From positions 47,707-111,706 of the forward strand of contig JBGPTF010000015.1 in NCBI GenBank assembly GCA_041490445.1: DNA of 64,000 nucleotides, read 5' to 3'. The notes under the pieces were generated by a model, which had not been told where the DNA came from, did not search any database, and saw only the letters and a list, made by a program, of their open reading frames with translations. The stretch comes from JBGPTF01 sp041490445. GTDB taxonomy: Bacteria > Acidobacteriota > Terriglobia > Acidiferrales > UBA7541. How positions within the stretch are numbered: position 1 is the stretch's first letter; every line of letters starts with the position of its first letter. A program made the translations under genes and the position numbers. Below are positions 52,294-60,630 of this stretch, piece after piece.

Positions 52294-53190
52294 TCAGGGG
52301 AAATCATCCGCAAACGCATTCTCGGCATTGGCTGTTTGCCACTCAAATATGTTGGTTCTGTACACGTGAAGTTCCAGGTCCTGAACGGGACGGGCACGGT
52401 TGCCGTCGCCAACCTTATAGCGCCTGTTAAATTCCAGATCGCAAGTCCGTCGGAGTTTGGGAGTCAAAGAATTCAGGCCCGACAGGAGCTCAGGAGAGGG
52501 GTACTTGGTTCCGTGAAAAACAGCGTTTCGCGTCCTTCCCCAAATCTCTTTCTTGAAATCCCTAGCTGAACAGCTAGGTTCAATTTGTGAAAAGAGTTCG
52601 TGTGCCTTCCTGCCATCCGAACCTCCGTGCGACAAAGGCGTCTCACAGTGGGCAACTTCGCTCCCGCATCGGGGGCATACCGTGGGGATCTGCGTCTTTC
52701 CCGAGAGGCCTTCAAATGCGAGCCACTGAAACAAGAATCTGTCGAGTATGAAGTTCCTTTGGAGAGCGTATCTGTGCCAGCACAGCTCTATACCTGGTTC
52801 TATCTTCTCAGCAAGGATTTGCTGTGCTTCATCTAGGGCTCGCTGTGTAAGAAGCAATGGCGCAGGATCTCTCCTCTTTTGACACCAGATTGCTCTTCTA
52901 GTCTTGCTACCAGTTTCGTCCTTAATTATGAAATCCCAGTGTTGAACCAAGAGAGGAGAGCCAGTTGAAAAAGCCATTGCATCCATAACGGGCTGAAGAA
53001 CACTTTGGGCCTTCATGTCTGCGTCTTGATAGCTTGTTCCTTCGACATCCACCAGAACGCGCACAGTGTTCTCCGTGCGGGCCTTCTGAGAAAACAAAAA
53101 CAGAATCGTTTTCCCTCGATATTTAAGGGGGACGTCTCTAGTGAATTGAAGCGACGTTTCACAGACATACCGTATCTGATAGGTAGGCAT
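52294..53190 (-). CDS. HEPN-like domain protein (possible defence or toxin function)
   Basis: 298 residues. A central CPRCGSEVAHC motif suggests a small zinc site. Near the C-terminus IWGRTRNAVFHGTKYPS contains R-N-A-V-F-H, the R-x4-H motif of HEPN ribonucleases (as in ApeA-like proteins). It is the only gene between the two att copies, so it forms its own 1.2-kb insertion. AT-richer than the core genes. Family assignment rests on the motif alone. Confidence 0.65.
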   Translation of the reverse strand: MPTYQIRYVCETSLQFTRDVPLKYRGKTILFLFSQKARTENTVRVLVDVEGTSYQDADMKAQSVLQPVMDAMAFSTGSPLLVQHWDFIIKDETGSKTRRAIWCQKRRDPAPLLLTQRALDEAQQILAEKIEPGIELCWHRYALQRNFILDRFLFQWLAFEGLSGKTQIPTVCPRCGSEVAHCETPLSHGGSDGRKAHELFSQIEPSCSARDFKKEIWGRTRNAVFHGTKYPSPELLSGLNSLTPKLRRTCDLEFNRRYKVGDGNRARPVQDLELHVYRTNIFEWQTANAENAFADDFP

Positions 53191-53223
53191 CGTGTCTCCC
53201 GGGGGCCGATAATTCTAACCGAC

Positions 53224-53243
53224 TCCCCCGCCTCCACCATTTT
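53224..53243. repeat. Direct repeat, attachment site copy 2
   Basis: Same 20 bp as 52069-52088, in the same orientation. The preceding bases (GACT and five C) match the T-arm end of ssrA except for one missing C. It separates the small HEPN insertion from the larger island. Confidence 0.85.
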
Positions 53244-53404
53244 TGCGCCTTTATTTTCAAGTGGTTGCCGCGTGCAATTTCTCCGCGTAACTTCTGCGTA
53301 TCCTTCAGTGACGAAGTTGTCCGGCTTTTTGGTTCCTGTAGTCGCCTGCCAGAGACTGAGCTGTGCGTTCCGCGTCGACGACAGGAGGAGTGGGCCTCAG
53401 CATT

Positions 53405-54499
53405 TTAGACTTCAGGATCAGGCAGCGGCCAAGGTGCCGGGATCTGAAGAACCGTCTCTGCGGATATTCCAGCCCTGTGCTGGACTCGACCTGTGGTTAG
53501 GTCTACCAAACATTGCGGAAGGTTCCAGTCGTTTGGGGGCAGTGGGTTCACTGCCCACGGATTGTGGAAAAGTTCCGGCGTAAGAATGCCCATAGTCCAA
53601 GCACAAAGACTCGAGACAACCAAGACACCACTAACCAGTCTGTTTCGTGGCCCCCTCGGACCGAACCATAGTCCGTTGGGTTCTCTTCTACCATTTTGAG
53701 TTGCGAAGGTGCCGTCAGCCCTTCGGGTTACAACGAAGGTTTCTTGGCCGAAAAGGCCATTCATAATGTCGATGTTGTCACAGTGCTTGGACAATACGTT
53801 CACCGCCACTATGAGCGGCAGACCCAAGTCGCCATATTTCGTGGCCTTGTTCCGTATGGCTTCCCTCAAATCTCCATCCGTATTTAGCCACTGGGCTTCG
53901 GGTACGATGATGCCTATGGGGCGAATGCCTGGTCTGCCTCTATGTTCCGGCGACTTGGGAATGGGCGCAAAGACCACGCTCCACTCACCGTGGGTCCACT
54001 CAAGTCGTGGCAAGTCACCAAATCGGTCGGCCTGGAACAAAGAGCCGACCTCGTCGGGGTCCAGCTCGCGAAGCCAAACGGTGAGCCGCTGGCGCAACTC
54101 TCTCGTGGGCGGCGGGGTCTCCGGTGCTCCGCGCACTTGAATCTCGAGGAAAAAATTGGGCGAATCCAAAGCATTCAAGCATTCGTAGACTTGCGCTACC
54201 CTCGCAGCCGCGCCCTGTTCTCGAACGGATGGAGTCCCAGCAAGCGTCGCCTCTACATAGAATCTGTCTTCACTGTCCACGGAAGCAAGAAAGTCGGGGT
54301 GGGCATTCGTTCCCGTGATTGTGGGATGGGCCACCAGACCAAACTCCAACCGCTTCAAAAGCTCGTGAACATAGAGCTCGAAAAAAGCTGCCTGGTGTTG
54401 GAATTCGATGGGTGACCTAAACCTGGCACGCAGGTCCGCCTTCGCGTCCGCCGGGAATCGCTCGAACCAGTCGTCAGCCATCCCACGAAACGCGGTCAT
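53405..54499 (-). CDS. Hypothetical protein with PD-(D/E)xK-like core
   Basis: 364 residues from ATG 54499 (MTAFRGMADDWFERF); the frame is open to 54616. FFELYVHELLKRL, then HPDFLASVDSEDRFYVEATL shows an E...PD...E arrangement of PD-(D/E)xK nucleases, though the usual lysine after the last glutamate is replaced (VEAT). The rest (VVFAPIPKSPEHRGRPG, LPLIVAVNVLSKHCDNIDIMNGLFG) matches no family I can name. Such proteins occur in mobile islands. Confidence 0.6.
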   Translation of the reverse strand: MTAFRGMADDWFERFPADAKADLRARFRSPIEFQHQAAFFELYVHELLKRLEFGLVAHPTITGTNAHPDFLASVDSEDRFYVEATLAGTPSVREQGAAARVAQVYECLNALDSPNFFLEIQVRGAPETPPPTRELRQRLTVWLRELDPDEVGSLFQADRFGDLPRLEWTHGEWSVVFAPIPKSPEHRGRPGIRPIGIIVPEAQWLNTDGDLREAIRNKATKYGDLGLPLIVAVNVLSKHCDNIDIMNGLFGQETFVVTRRADGTFATQNGRREPNGLWFGPRGPRNRLVSGVLVVSSLCAWTMGILTPELFHNPWAVNPLPPNDWNLPQCLVDLTTGRVQHRAGISAETVLQIPAPWPLPDPEV

Positions 54500-54694
54500 C
54501 GCGGGCCTGCCAGATTGGTTTAGATAACAAAAGGTCGATTCGGTTTCCCGTTTCGGTCGCAATCCATTTCGAACCCCTTCATCAAAGAGTGGCACTTGCA
54601 CTCCCCCGCCGGGCAAGACAGTTGATTTCGTTAGAGTCTTGTTTCATTTCGCCAAGATTGCTTGGCAAGTCCGTGCGCCAAGCGGATAAACGAA

Positions 54695-55351
54695 TCACGC
54701 ATCTGCTGAAGCGGCGTGCGGACTGCGACGTCGGCCGAAGCCAATCAGAGCCTCCACCGTCTTGTCGGACATAGAGAAATTTGCCCCGATGGTGAACTTG
54801 TGCTGGCCCCGGAAACACAGCGCCCAAAGGATTGCTGGTGGTTTTCCATCTGGGATTCTGTCGCCATCTCCCACTTCCTTAATGAGCACGACCTGATCCA
54901 CCTGAGTAACATTTGACCCTTCCGCTTCGCAGACCAGCGGACAATCCTCTATGGTGTTCAGGAAGCACGCAAGAAATGAATTCCATTCAGCGTCGGAAAG
55001 CGTTCGGAGGCGTTTATCGCTTAGAAATTGGTTTAGCTCTCCCCGAAATGTGCTGAGGGAGAATACGTTGCGAAATACATTCTTTTCTTGTTCCGTTAGC
55101 TCTTCACTCAGGAGTTTCGGATAGAAGGCATCGGCCATCTTCACGATCTTCTGAGCTTGAGAAAATGAGAGCTTGACGTGCACGGCCCAATTGCAGCAGA
55201 GCCGGAGTGAATTGTATTCGGGCGTTGCTCCTTGATCTCTATCCAAATCTAAGAGTCTGCGAATTTTGACCAGAACATAAACGACCTGAGATTCGGTGGA
55301 AATCCCGCGTTCCAGTTCCGCCCTGAGCTTACGCACGATGTCATGTTCCAT
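54695..55351 (-). CDS. Hypothetical island protein
   Basis: About 218 residues from ATG 55351 (MEHDIVRKLRAELERG); a GTG-type start at 55384 is upstream. Mainly helical, with DLDRDQGATPEYNSLRLCCNWAVHVKL and a C-terminal strand WALCFRGQHKFTIGANFSMSD. I do not recognise it. It lies between the nuclease-like gene and the integrase gene on the same strand. Confidence 0.6.
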   Translation of the reverse strand: MEHDIVRKLRAELERGISTESQVVYVLVKIRRLLDLDRDQGATPEYNSLRLCCNWAVHVKLSFSQAQKIVKMADAFYPKLLSEELTEQEKNVFRNVFSLSTFRGELNQFLSDKRLRTLSDAEWNSFLACFLNTIEDCPLVCEAEGSNVTQVDQVVLIKEVGDGDRIPDGKPPAILWALCFRGQHKFTIGANFSMSDKTVEALIGFGRRRSPHAASADA

Positions 55352-55533
55352 ACTTTTTTCCTTATAGTGAGGACGAATATACAAGAATAAAAGTTCGAGT
55401 GCCGGTCCACAAAGTCGGCCCCTTAACGCAAGACTGCGGGTTCCGCTCGTGTCCTATTTTACTCCCTAGATTCGAGATACCGGAATGGCAAGTCCTACGT
55501 GTCAGATCTCGCCCAATTCTGTAATCTGGAAGA

Positions 55534-56679
55534 CTAATTGACGACGCTGTTGGTGCCGATGGGAACTCGTGTGGAAGGCTGCTGTTCCCAGACCCGCCGG
55601 ACGTCTGCTTCTAGCTGTTCCTGGCGGGCACGAATCCACGGGGCGTAATGTCGCTCCGTTACTTTAGAATTGGTGTGGCCAAGGAGTGTAGCAACCCGGT
55701 CGAGAGGTACACCCGCGAGCAAGAGGTCTGTCACAAAGGTGTGGCGGAAGCGATGGGCGTGTCCGTCCGGAATGCAAGCTAGACGGAACAACTTTTTCAA
55801 ACTGCGCTGCCAGTCGCCAACACACGATTTGGGCTTCCCTTCCCCGCTCCAGAAGAAAAACTCTGGGTTTGTGCCCCGCGCTATCTCCAATTCCCCGACT
55901 ACGGATTCCGGCAGAGGGCAATAAACAGGTGTCCCCGTTTTGGCCGTATACAAGAGGAGCTTCCCATTGACGATTCGATCTTTACGGAGGGTGACAGCAT
56001 CGCGGATTCGCAATCCAGAGAATCGAAGCAGCAATACCAACGCTCGAAGACGTTGGGCGTTTACCCGTCCCCATTGTCCACGCCCACCCCGATATTGGTT
56101 GCAGGCCGACAATATCCGGGCCACTTCCTGGGGACTGAAGGGCATGGTCGGCGGCTCGCTGGTCTTGGGAGGCTTGATCTTACTGGCAGGATTGCCGGGA
56201 ACCCAACCGCTGTCGCAACAGAACCTGAAAAATGCGCGCAGTGCTTCTAGTTTTTTCCTCGCAGCGATATTTGTATTCGGCCATGTTGCGCGGAACCCGC
56301 GCAGCCAATCCAGGTCGCATTCACAGAGACATTTGATCCCATCGTTAGCGGCGAACTCCTGCAACTGCCGAAACAGAAGCCGATATTTGTACAGAGTCGG
56401 CTCCCTCAGCCCCCTCGCCTCAGCATCTGCAATGAACTTATCGCATGCCTCCTTTACTGTGATTGGCTCTTGCTTCGGATCGTTGGAGGCCCTTCCGTCT
56501 GCCTCCCATTCGCGAACGAGGTCCTGCGCTCGCGTCCAATCACGCAGCTCTAGCGATTTGCGGATCTCCTGCCCGGCGAGAAAGCCGTCAACCCAAATCG
56601 GACACTGACATCGTCGATACTTCCGCCCCTCTTCGCGGTGCGGGCACTTTTTCCGATGCCGCCTGAAAATCGTGAGCAT
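55534..56679 (-). CDS. Tyrosine recombinase / site-specific integrase
   Basis: 381 residues. The N-terminus has a cysteine-rich arm-binding segment (HRKKCPHREEGRKYRRCQC, with three Cys). A SAM-like core-binding domain follows (about 70-180). The catalytic domain has R in FSGLRIRDAVTL, HRFRHTF (H-x-x-R), the H in LLGHTNS and the nucleophile Y in TERHYAPW. It is the likely enzyme that inserted the island at the tmRNA 3' end. Preceded by an HTH excisionase-like gene 21 nt upstream. Confidence 0.93.
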   Translation of the reverse strand: MLTIFRRHRKKCPHREEGRKYRRCQCPIWVDGFLAGQEIRKSLELRDWTRAQDLVREWEADGRASNDPKQEPITVKEACDKFIADAEARGLREPTLYKYRLLFRQLQEFAANDGIKCLCECDLDWLRGFRATWPNTNIAARKKLEALRAFFRFCCDSGWVPGNPASKIKPPKTSEPPTMPFSPQEVARILSACNQYRGGRGQWGRVNAQRLRALVLLLRFSGLRIRDAVTLRKDRIVNGKLLLYTAKTGTPVYCPLPESVVGELEIARGTNPEFFFWSGEGKPKSCVGDWQRSLKKLFRLACIPDGHAHRFRHTFVTDLLLAGVPLDRVATLLGHTNSKVTERHYAPWIRARQEQLEADVRRVWEQQPSTRVPIGTNSVVN

Positions 56680-56700
56680 GGGCCGCGTATGCTATACAGA

Positions 56701-56979
56701 CTAGTGTTTACTGACAAGTGATATCTTCCTGTGTACCCGTATGGTAACAGATTCAGGAATGCGGAGCGTGGTGTACTTACGGCTAGTGGTTCCTTGTCGT
56801 CCCTTTATTTCAACCACCCCCGGCTCTTTTTGGAAGCATCGGCGGACAGTGTCCTCACTTAGCCTCCAGAGGGCGGCAAGCTCTTTGACGGTAAAGTGCC
56901 GCTCGAAAGCAGGCGGTCCGACCGCACTTCCAGCGACGGTCACCGGAAGTCCTCCCAGGGCATCCTGCGGCTGAGTCAT
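56701..56979 (-). CDS. HTH excisionase-like protein
   Basis: 92 residues. ERHFTVKELAALWRLSEDTVRRCFQKEPGVVEI is the MerR/excisionase type helix-turn-helix with a wing (RKYTTLRIPESVTIRVHR). Located directly between the integrase and the Rep-like gene, overlapping the latter by 4 bp. Its role is likely control of excision or of the rep gene. Confidence 0.8.
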   Translation of the reverse strand: MTQPQDALGGLPVTVAGSAVGPPAFERHFTVKELAALWRLSEDTVRRCFQKEPGVVEIKGRQGTTSRKYTTLRIPESVTIRVHRKISLVSKH

Positions 56980-57848
56980 TCCTCACCATCGGGTTCGCGA
57001 AATCGTGGAAACGTGATCCGGTCATCGAGCCAATCTTGAATTCCCTCTCGCATCTTTTGGCGAATATCAGGAAGTTCGTTGCCGTCAATTTCTTCAGTAA
57101 AGAGTCTTTGGATGTATGCCCGCTGCGAGGATGGGTATCGCTTCAGCACTGCATGCAGCCCGAAATGTTCGACCTCATCTGCTAGATACGCTGCGGCCAT
57201 AGACCGGAGCGGTTTTTCCTGGTTGGATCGTGGGATAAGACGCCGAAACTGTATGCCGGCGAGCAAGTCGATATCGAGATACCGGTCAAGTTGGCGGAGC
57301 TTTTTGAGGGGCACGCCGCCACCCTTGAGTTGGACTTCAATTCTCGTTAGATGTTCTCCCGGTCGCAGCATTCTTGCGCGAGGATGTTTCCTGAGTCTTA
57401 GCAATTTACCCTTGTCATATATTTGAACGGTTCTTGCATCTGTTCGCTGAAGGTAGACGGTGTCGCCCTTCCGAGTTCGGTATATCTGATAGCTTTGGGC
57501 TCGACCGATGTAGCAGACCCTTGCCAAATCCCAGACGGAGATTCCAAACAGATCTACACAAAAGTCGATGCGACAAATCCTCACGCCCGACAAATTTCCA
57601 GCGATTCTCTTGATGATCTTCAGGGCCCTCCGGCGTCCTACACGTCCGGCGTCTACAATCTCAATCTTATGCCGCCCGTTATGAATCCCATCGCAATACA
57701 AGATGGCTGGCAATGCGTAGTTGGTTTGGCGCAGATCAATGACGTGGCCGTACCCCCACCTCCTGACACCTTTTTCGCGGGCCAGTTGGTAAAACGTTTC
57801 AGCAACAGAAACACAAAGCAGGATTAGTTTGTCGATGCCGCCAGACAT
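56976..57848 (-). CDS. Rolling-circle replication initiator-like protein (Rep_trans type)
   Basis: 290 residues from ATG 57848. GVRICRIDFCVDLFG, TVQIYDKGKLLRLRKHP (with the Y-D-K box) and LTRIEVQLKGGGVP fit the replication-initiation factor family of small filamentous phages and pMV158/pT181-like plasmids. If right, the island can replicate as a circle after excision. Functional residues were judged by eye only. Confidence 0.7.
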   Translation of the reverse strand: MSGGIDKLILLCVSVAETFYQLAREKGVRRWGYGHVIDLRQTNYALPAILYCDGIHNGRHKIEIVDAGRVGRRRALKIIKRIAGNLSGVRICRIDFCVDLFGISVWDLARVCYIGRAQSYQIYRTRKGDTVYLQRTDARTVQIYDKGKLLRLRKHPRARMLRPGEHLTRIEVQLKGGGVPLKKLRQLDRYLDIDLLAGIQFRRLIPRSNQEKPLRSMAAAYLADEVEHFGLHAVLKRYPSSQRAYIQRLFTEEIDGNELPDIRQKMREGIQDWLDDRITFPRFREPDGEE

Positions 57849-57911
57849 TTGAAGCTCCCATATGACCCACAACGCCCTTGCACCGCTTTCCAAGAAAACA
57901 AAACCGTGGCT

Positions 57912-58229
57912 CTAGCCCGGTGGAACAGGCCTCCTGGCAGTTCTCTTCCTGTCACAGATCTTTGTGCCGTATTCGTCCTCCAGCAGAGCCTTGACTAGCG
58001 TTAACATGCTTTCATCCTTCGGGAGCGACCCTAGGTGTCGCGTCATTGCGCGCAGTAATACGGTGATTACTGCATCTTGCTGTTTGACCGCTGCGATCAA
58101 CAGACGGTTCAAAGCACCTATTTCGCGTTGCGTTGCCACAAGAAGGTCATTTGAAGACTTGAACACTCGTTCTAGCCCGGTCATCCGCTCTTCGAGTTTC
58201 GCGAGATCAAGATTCGCTTTGGTTTTCAT
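57912..58229 (-). CDS. Small helical hypothetical protein
   Basis: 105 residues (MKTKANLDLAKLEERMTGLERVFKSSNDLLVATQREIGALNRLL), a coiled-coil-like N-terminal half. It starts inside the 3' end of the upstream gene (23-bp overlap), so the two are cotranscribed. Function unknown. Confidence 0.55.
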   Translation of the reverse strand: MKTKANLDLAKLEERMTGLERVFKSSNDLLVATQREIGALNRLLIAAVKQQDAVITVLLRAMTRHLGSLPKDESMLTLVKALLEDEYGTKICDRKRTARRPVPPG

Positions 58230-59106
58230 TTTTGAACCTACCCTGTAATGGATGGAAGGGGCTTAGGTTCGGCATGAACTTGCGGCCCTTACCTTCGCCC
58301 AGTCGGATGCGCTCGTATTTGTCGAATTCGCACAAACAATTTTGGAAGTCTTGGGCGTGCAGTTTGGGGAGGCTGGCCTCGGAGAGCGCCGGGGCAACGG
58401 CCTTCTGCAGAAGTTGCAGTTCCCTGACCCACTCCGCTTCACACCACACGGCCTTAGTGGACCGACACAGCACCCGATTCATTCCGCGCCGTGAGCCCGG
58501 ACCAGAAGCGGCAAAATCCCACCAGTCACTCGCATGTCGCAACCGCCCAACATATTTGAGGTCGGCGACGACTTGGGCGGCTTGGAAGCTCCCCATAAAG
58601 GGCATGGCGGCTAATCTCGCGTGAAACGACTGCAGCGTGTCGCCGGAATGGGGTCTCAATCGGTGCCGATCTTGCCAGAGAGGATCTAACAAGAATTTGA
58701 CCTGAAGCTCACCGAGGTCGCCACGCTTGCCGCTAACGATAAGTTTGTACGGCTCTGAGTTAAACACTTGTTTCTTTGCTTTCTTGCGCCGTTCCAGTAC
58801 CCGCAGAAAATGGTCTCGTGCCCACGGCACCGGATATCCTATCTTCGCCAACGTGCACGGCAAATTTATGCACCGTCGGGCAACAACCAACGCGAACCAA
58901 AGATGTCGATCGTTCTGGTTTGGCTCCCTCCAGTTGGCAGCGATCCAACGGGTCACTCGGTCGTCTTCCCGAAGCACGTTGCAAAATTTATAGCCTTGTA
59001 GGATCGGGTCGCTCGACCACGGCTGCGGCTTTCCGGCCTCACGCGCCAGATACACGTTGTGACGGGCCAAGATGAAGTTCACGAACCGGTTTAGGTTGTC
59101 TGTCAT
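58207..59106 (-). CDS. Alpha-glutamyl/putrescinyl thymine pyrophosphorylase-like helical protein
   Basis: 299 residues. The N-terminus (RFVNFILARHNVYLAREAGKPQPWSSDPILQGYKFCNVLREDDRVTRWI) has the helical-domain pattern of 5-hmdU DNA kinase/thymine pyrophosphorylases, which act on 5-hydroxymethyl-deoxyuridine in hypermodified phage DNA. The middle MPFMGSFQAAQVVADLKYV resembles a helix-hairpin-helix and is DNA-glycosylase-like. The catalytic residues were not verified. Overlaps the preceding small gene by 4 bp. The presence of such a gene in a bacterial island suggests a conflict with modified phages or a modification of the element's own DNA. Confidence 0.65.
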   Translation of the reverse strand: MTDNLNRFVNFILARHNVYLAREAGKPQPWSSDPILQGYKFCNVLREDDRVTRWIAANWREPNQNDRHLWFALVVARRCINLPCTLAKIGYPVPWARDHFLRVLERRKKAKKQVFNSEPYKLIVSGKRGDLGELQVKFLLDPLWQDRHRLRPHSGDTLQSFHARLAAMPFMGSFQAAQVVADLKYVGRLRHASDWWDFAASGPGSRRGMNRVLCRSTKAVWCEAEWVRELQLLQKAVAPALSEASLPKLHAQDFQNCLCEFDKYERIRLGEGKGRKFMPNLSPFHPLQGRFKNENQSES

Positions 59107-59492
59107 CGCTCTGTTGGCTCAGGCACATCGGCGGCTCTGTTGCAGTCCATTGCAGAGCAATCAGACGGTGCCTTGATGTCACTTCGCAGTTGGCGTACGA
59201 GCTGTGCGTACGTGCTACCTTGGGGAAAACCCGCCAGTGCGCATACCGATCCGGGCAAAATGTCTCGGCAGTTCCAGAGCTGACCCGCCAACCAGATGGC
59301 ACGTTCCTTCGGAGTCCAGGTCTCCCATTGGATCTGCTGTCTTGAGCTGAAGAACCTTATGTCGAGATGTGTCCACCACGTTCCTTCTTCCGAGTGGTCC
59401 CAATGGTCGTTGAGGGCCGTGAGCACGGCATCTCTCAAATGCCCTGGAGCATGACCTCCCCGGGATGGGTTATATTTTCCTCGTTCAGTCAT
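59103..59492 (-). CDS. Hypothetical protein upstream of the thymine-pyrophosphorylase-like gene
   Basis: 129 residues. TYAQLVRQLRSDI near the end and WETWTPKERAIWLAGQLWNCRDILPGSVCALAGFP in the middle suggest a small helical DNA-binding-type fold. No family recognised. Cotranslated with the next gene (4-bp overlap), so a partner is likely. Confidence 0.6.
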   Translation of the reverse strand: MTERGKYNPSRGGHAPGHLRDAVLTALNDHWDHSEEGTWWTHLDIRFFSSRQQIQWETWTPKERAIWLAGQLWNCRDILPGSVCALAGFPQGSTYAQLVRQLRSDIKAPSDCSAMDCNRAADVPEPTER

Positions 59493-59601
59493 AGTGCTTG
59501 CCTCACAAGATGACGTATCTGGATTTGCTGCTAAGCACAGTCCAAAATATAGGGAAGTTCAGGGCAGGTGTCTTGGTGGGGAAATTGACTTCAATTCCTG
59601 T

Positions 59602-60630
59602 CTAGTTGGGGGCCGTACGCAAAATGGCCCCGATGTCACGGAGAGAAAATCGAGTTCCACAATCCTGAAGAAGCTTCCCTTGCATGACCTTCGCGCAGAT
59701 GTCTATTCTTGACCAGTGGTCCGGTTCGGAAAGCTTGGCGGGCGGTAGCTTTTCGTCCTTGCCAATGACCTCGCTTGGACCGATTTTGCTGCTGAAGTAT
59801 GGCTTGCGCGGGAGTTTGGGAATTAGGCTAGTGAAGAATCGCATCCAAGGATAAACTTTCACCGGATAGCTACGAAAGAGGTTCTTCTTGATGGCGGGAT
59901 CGTCGATCTTCGGATTAGCTTTCTTCCAGCGCTCAATACTCCTCTGCATATCCTGAATTGTTTTATGGATCTCGACGCCCTCTTTTCCAATTTGCTTTGC
60001 TATGTCCTTGTCGATGGCATGACTCGGCCGGCCAGCGAGCTTCTTCTGCGCAATCCTTCGAAGGTGCTTTTGCACACCATCGCTATACCGGCTGATGCCG
60101 CCAAGTTCTAGGAGAAACCGTGCCAATTTCGTATAAAAGAAGTCCGACAGGTCCTTGACGACTTCACGCTTTCGCAAATAGTTCATGAAGCCTCTGCGGA
60201 GCTTGGTTTGAGCACTTCGAGTTTGCAGCCATTTGCCAGAATCGGGCGACGGTTCAGGCAGGAAGAAGGGCATCCGAAAGACCAGGTCCAAGTATTCCCC
60301 TCGATCATCGATTCGCTTGATCTCAGCAGGAGAAAAAAAGTAAACGCAGTCCAGAACTTCGGAGAAGTAGCGTTCAAGGCCCTCTGCCAATAGATTGTCT
60401 ACGCTCGTCCTTCTATACCCGGAATCGGCCTGGATTGTCGTGGCCTGCTTTGTAGCTTCGCTGTTTGCCACACCGGGTGTGCCAGTCGGTGTGGCAACTG
60501 GCACATTTTTGTTTCTTTGGTCCGAATCCTTCACGTGAAACCTCCCGAGCCTCGTCGAAATGATCTCTCTAGTCGGACATTTCGGGTGAAATATTTTCGT
60601 TTCCTGCAATCTGACAAATCGGCCCGTCAA
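59602..60630 (-). CDS. Hypothetical island protein
   Basis: 342 residues, rich in lysine/arginine. Segments include DNLLAEGLERYFSEVLDCVYFFSPAEIKRIDDRGEYLDLVFRMPFFLPE, KQIGKEGVEIHKTIQDMQRSIERW and ARFLLELGGISRYSDGVQKHLRRIA. Mostly helical, no known domain. First gene of the minus-strand island block. The N-terminal 60 residues are low in order. Confidence 0.55.
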   Translation of the reverse strand: MTGRFVRLQETKIFHPKCPTREIISTRLGRFHVKDSDQRNKNVPVATPTGTPGVANSEATKQATTIQADSGYRRTSVDNLLAEGLERYFSEVLDCVYFFSPAEIKRIDDRGEYLDLVFRMPFFLPEPSPDSGKWLQTRSAQTKLRRGFMNYLRKREVVKDLSDFFYTKLARFLLELGGISRYSDGVQKHLRRIAQKKLAGRPSHAIDKDIAKQIGKEGVEIHKTIQDMQRSIERWKKANPKIDDPAIKKNLFRSYPVKVYPWMRFFTSLIPKLPRKPYFSSKIGPSEVIGKDEKLPPAKLSEPDHWSRIDICAKVMQGKLLQDCGTRFSLRDIGAILRTAPN

